Assembly: GCA_030151365.1 (NCBI GenBank)
Contig: JASLDW010000090.1
Location: 1 to 13,667 of the forward strand
Source: Lysobacter sp.
Lineage (GTDB): Bacteria; Pseudomonadota; Gammaproteobacteria; Xanthomonadales; Xanthomonadaceae
Length of the DNA: 13,667 nucleotides
Direction: 5' to 3'
Positions within the stretch are counted from its first letter, which is position 1. Each line of letters starts with the position of its first letter. Under the pieces are notes generated by a model. That model was not told the origin of the DNA. It was given only the letters and a program-made list of their open reading frames with translations, and made no database searches. Positions 13,091 to 13,667 of the stretch are shown here, one piece after another. Position numbers and translations under genes: made by a program.

Positions 13091-13591
13091 TCAAATCCTG
13101 CTGTAGTTCCAGCGGGTCGGTCGGCCGTCCTTGTACGGCATCACCCCGTGGAACGCGCGCGGGTCGTCGTCGAACACCAGTGGCAGGAAGTGGCGGTCGC
13201 CTTCCCACATCGGCAGGTCGTAGATCCGCTCGACATCCACCCATTCCAGCGTGCCTTCCTCGTTGCGCGCGGGCGCGCTGCCGGTGAATTTGGTGATCAG
13301 GAAGACGAAGCCGAGCCAGTCTTCGCCGTTCTTGCCGAAGCCCGGCCAGCTGATGGTGCCGCGCAGCTGCAGTTCGTCGCAGGCGAGTCCCGCTTCCTCC
13401 TCGATCTCGCGGCGCATTCCGGCGACCACGTCCTCGTCGGCTTCGAGCTTGCCGCCGAGGCCGTTGTACTTGCCGAGGTGAGCGTCGCCCGGCCGCTTGT
13501 TGCGGTGGACCAGCAGCACACGGCGGCCGTCCGGCGACAGGATGTACCCGAGCGTGGCGAGGATCGGCGTGTACGGCATGGGAAATGGCAT
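13091..13591 (-). CDS. NUDIX hydrolase, MutT/MTH1-like (probable 8-oxo-dGTP diphosphatase)
   Basis: This 166-residue hydrolase carries a perfect NUDIX box at about residues 52-74: GKLEADEDVVAGMRREIEEE followed by AGL, giving Gx5Ex7REUxEExGU. The segment KYNGLGGKLE and the C-terminal FDDDPRAFHGVMPY...W resemble the MTH1-like 8-oxo-purine triphosphatases, so cleaning of oxidised nucleotides is the likely job, although NUDIX specificity is hard to predict. I chose ATG 13591 (MPFPMPYTPILATLGY) because it overlaps the stop of the upstream gene as TGATG. There is no Shine-Dalgarno, which fits translational coupling. An ATG at 13579 is the alternative. Extending further upstream would read the neighbour's tail in another frame. 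Confidence 0.88.
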   Translation of the reverse strand: MPFPMPYTPILATLGYILSPDGRRVLLVHRNKRPGDAHLGKYNGLGGKLEADEDVVAGMRREIEEEAGLACDELQLRGTISWPGFGKNGEDWLGFVFLITKFTGSAPARNEEGTLEWVDVERIYDLPMWEGDRHFLPLVFDDDPRAFHGVMPYKDGRPTRWNYSRI

Positions 13592-13667
13592 CAGGCCGGG
13601 CGAGAGAAATTGCGCGTGTTGACGTACAGTTCTTGCGGCGCGTCCGGCGGCGGACACAGCAGCCCCG
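13591..13667 (-). CDS. C-terminal tail of an unidentified gene, cut by window edge
   Basis: Only the last 24 codons and the TGA are in the window. The visible end reads LLCPPPDAPQELYVNTRNFS then RPA. I do not recognise the family. The reading is inferred from its stop overlapping the NUDIX start as TGATG, a common coupling arrangement, and from the coding-like composition of this frame. The remainder lies beyond the right edge. Confidence 0.5.
   Translation of the reverse strand, partial: GLLCPPPDAPQELYVNTRNFSRPA

Noticed and set aside
1..13667. Search for tRNA, rRNA, riboswitch, CRISPR array, insertion sequence, integrase, toxin-antitoxin or defence genes
   Set aside because: Nothing matching was seen. 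Coding is dense and composition is uniform, with no boundary suggesting a mobile island.

Overview
The window is GC-rich chromosomal DNA of a gammaproteobacterium, most likely of the Xanthomonadaceae (Lysobacteraceae; Lysobacter/Luteimonas-like). This is inferred from the codon bias, the dense gene packing and the protein families. No strain-level identification is possible from the sequence alone. I see no tRNA, rRNA, CRISPR array, insertion sequence or integrase. No stretch longer than about 130 bases lacks a gene.

Layout. (1) 1-3274, minus strand: a heavy-metal efflux operon. A small His/Cys-rich exported protein is followed by the outer-membrane factor, the periplasmic adaptor and the first 121 residues of the CzcA/CusA-type RND pump, which runs off the left edge. 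A 7-bp GC hairpin separates the small gene from the pump genes. (2) 3313-5315, minus: an intracellular polyhydroxybutyrate (PHB) depolymerase with a Cys-Asp-His triad and an unusual Lys/Ala-rich tail, preceded by a SAM-dependent methyltransferase. (3) 5392-5850, plus: a HemJ/CopD-like four-helix membrane protein. (4) 5854-8607, minus: a tight operon of 3-hydroxybutyrate dehydrogenase, acetoacetate decarboxylase and a patatin-DUF3734 lipase-like protein. (5) 8689-10386, minus: a secreted alkaline phosphatase with a candidate Pho box upstream. (6) 10518-11834, plus: a DAACS-family symporter whose Na+-site residues are altered. (7) 11913-13086, plus: a ferritin-like protein, a YbiI-type zinc-finger protein and Rnk. 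(8) 13091-13667, minus: a MutT/MTH1-like NUDIX hydrolase, translationally coupled to the tail of an unidentified gene at the right edge.

How the genes fit together. Regions 2 and 4 read as a PHB-mobilisation neighbourhood. PhaZ releases 3-hydroxybutyrate (or its CoA ester), BdhA oxidises it to acetoacetate, and Adc would decarboxylate acetoacetate to acetone and CO2. The patatin protein may act at the granule or membrane surface. The other genes look like ordinary housekeeping or stress functions: metal efflux, phosphate scavenging, iron storage, RNA-polymerase-associated factors and nucleotide-pool cleaning.

I do not see a wholly new multi-gene defence-like or mobile system. The most interesting signals are the symporter with several coordinated changes at two Na+ sites, the 3-hydroxybutyrate-to-acetone operon with a Lys-to-Glu change beside the Schiff-base lysine, the histone-like tail on PhaZ, the metal-binding leader gene of the efflux operon, and a Pho-box/-10 arrangement spaced as in E. 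coli phoA.
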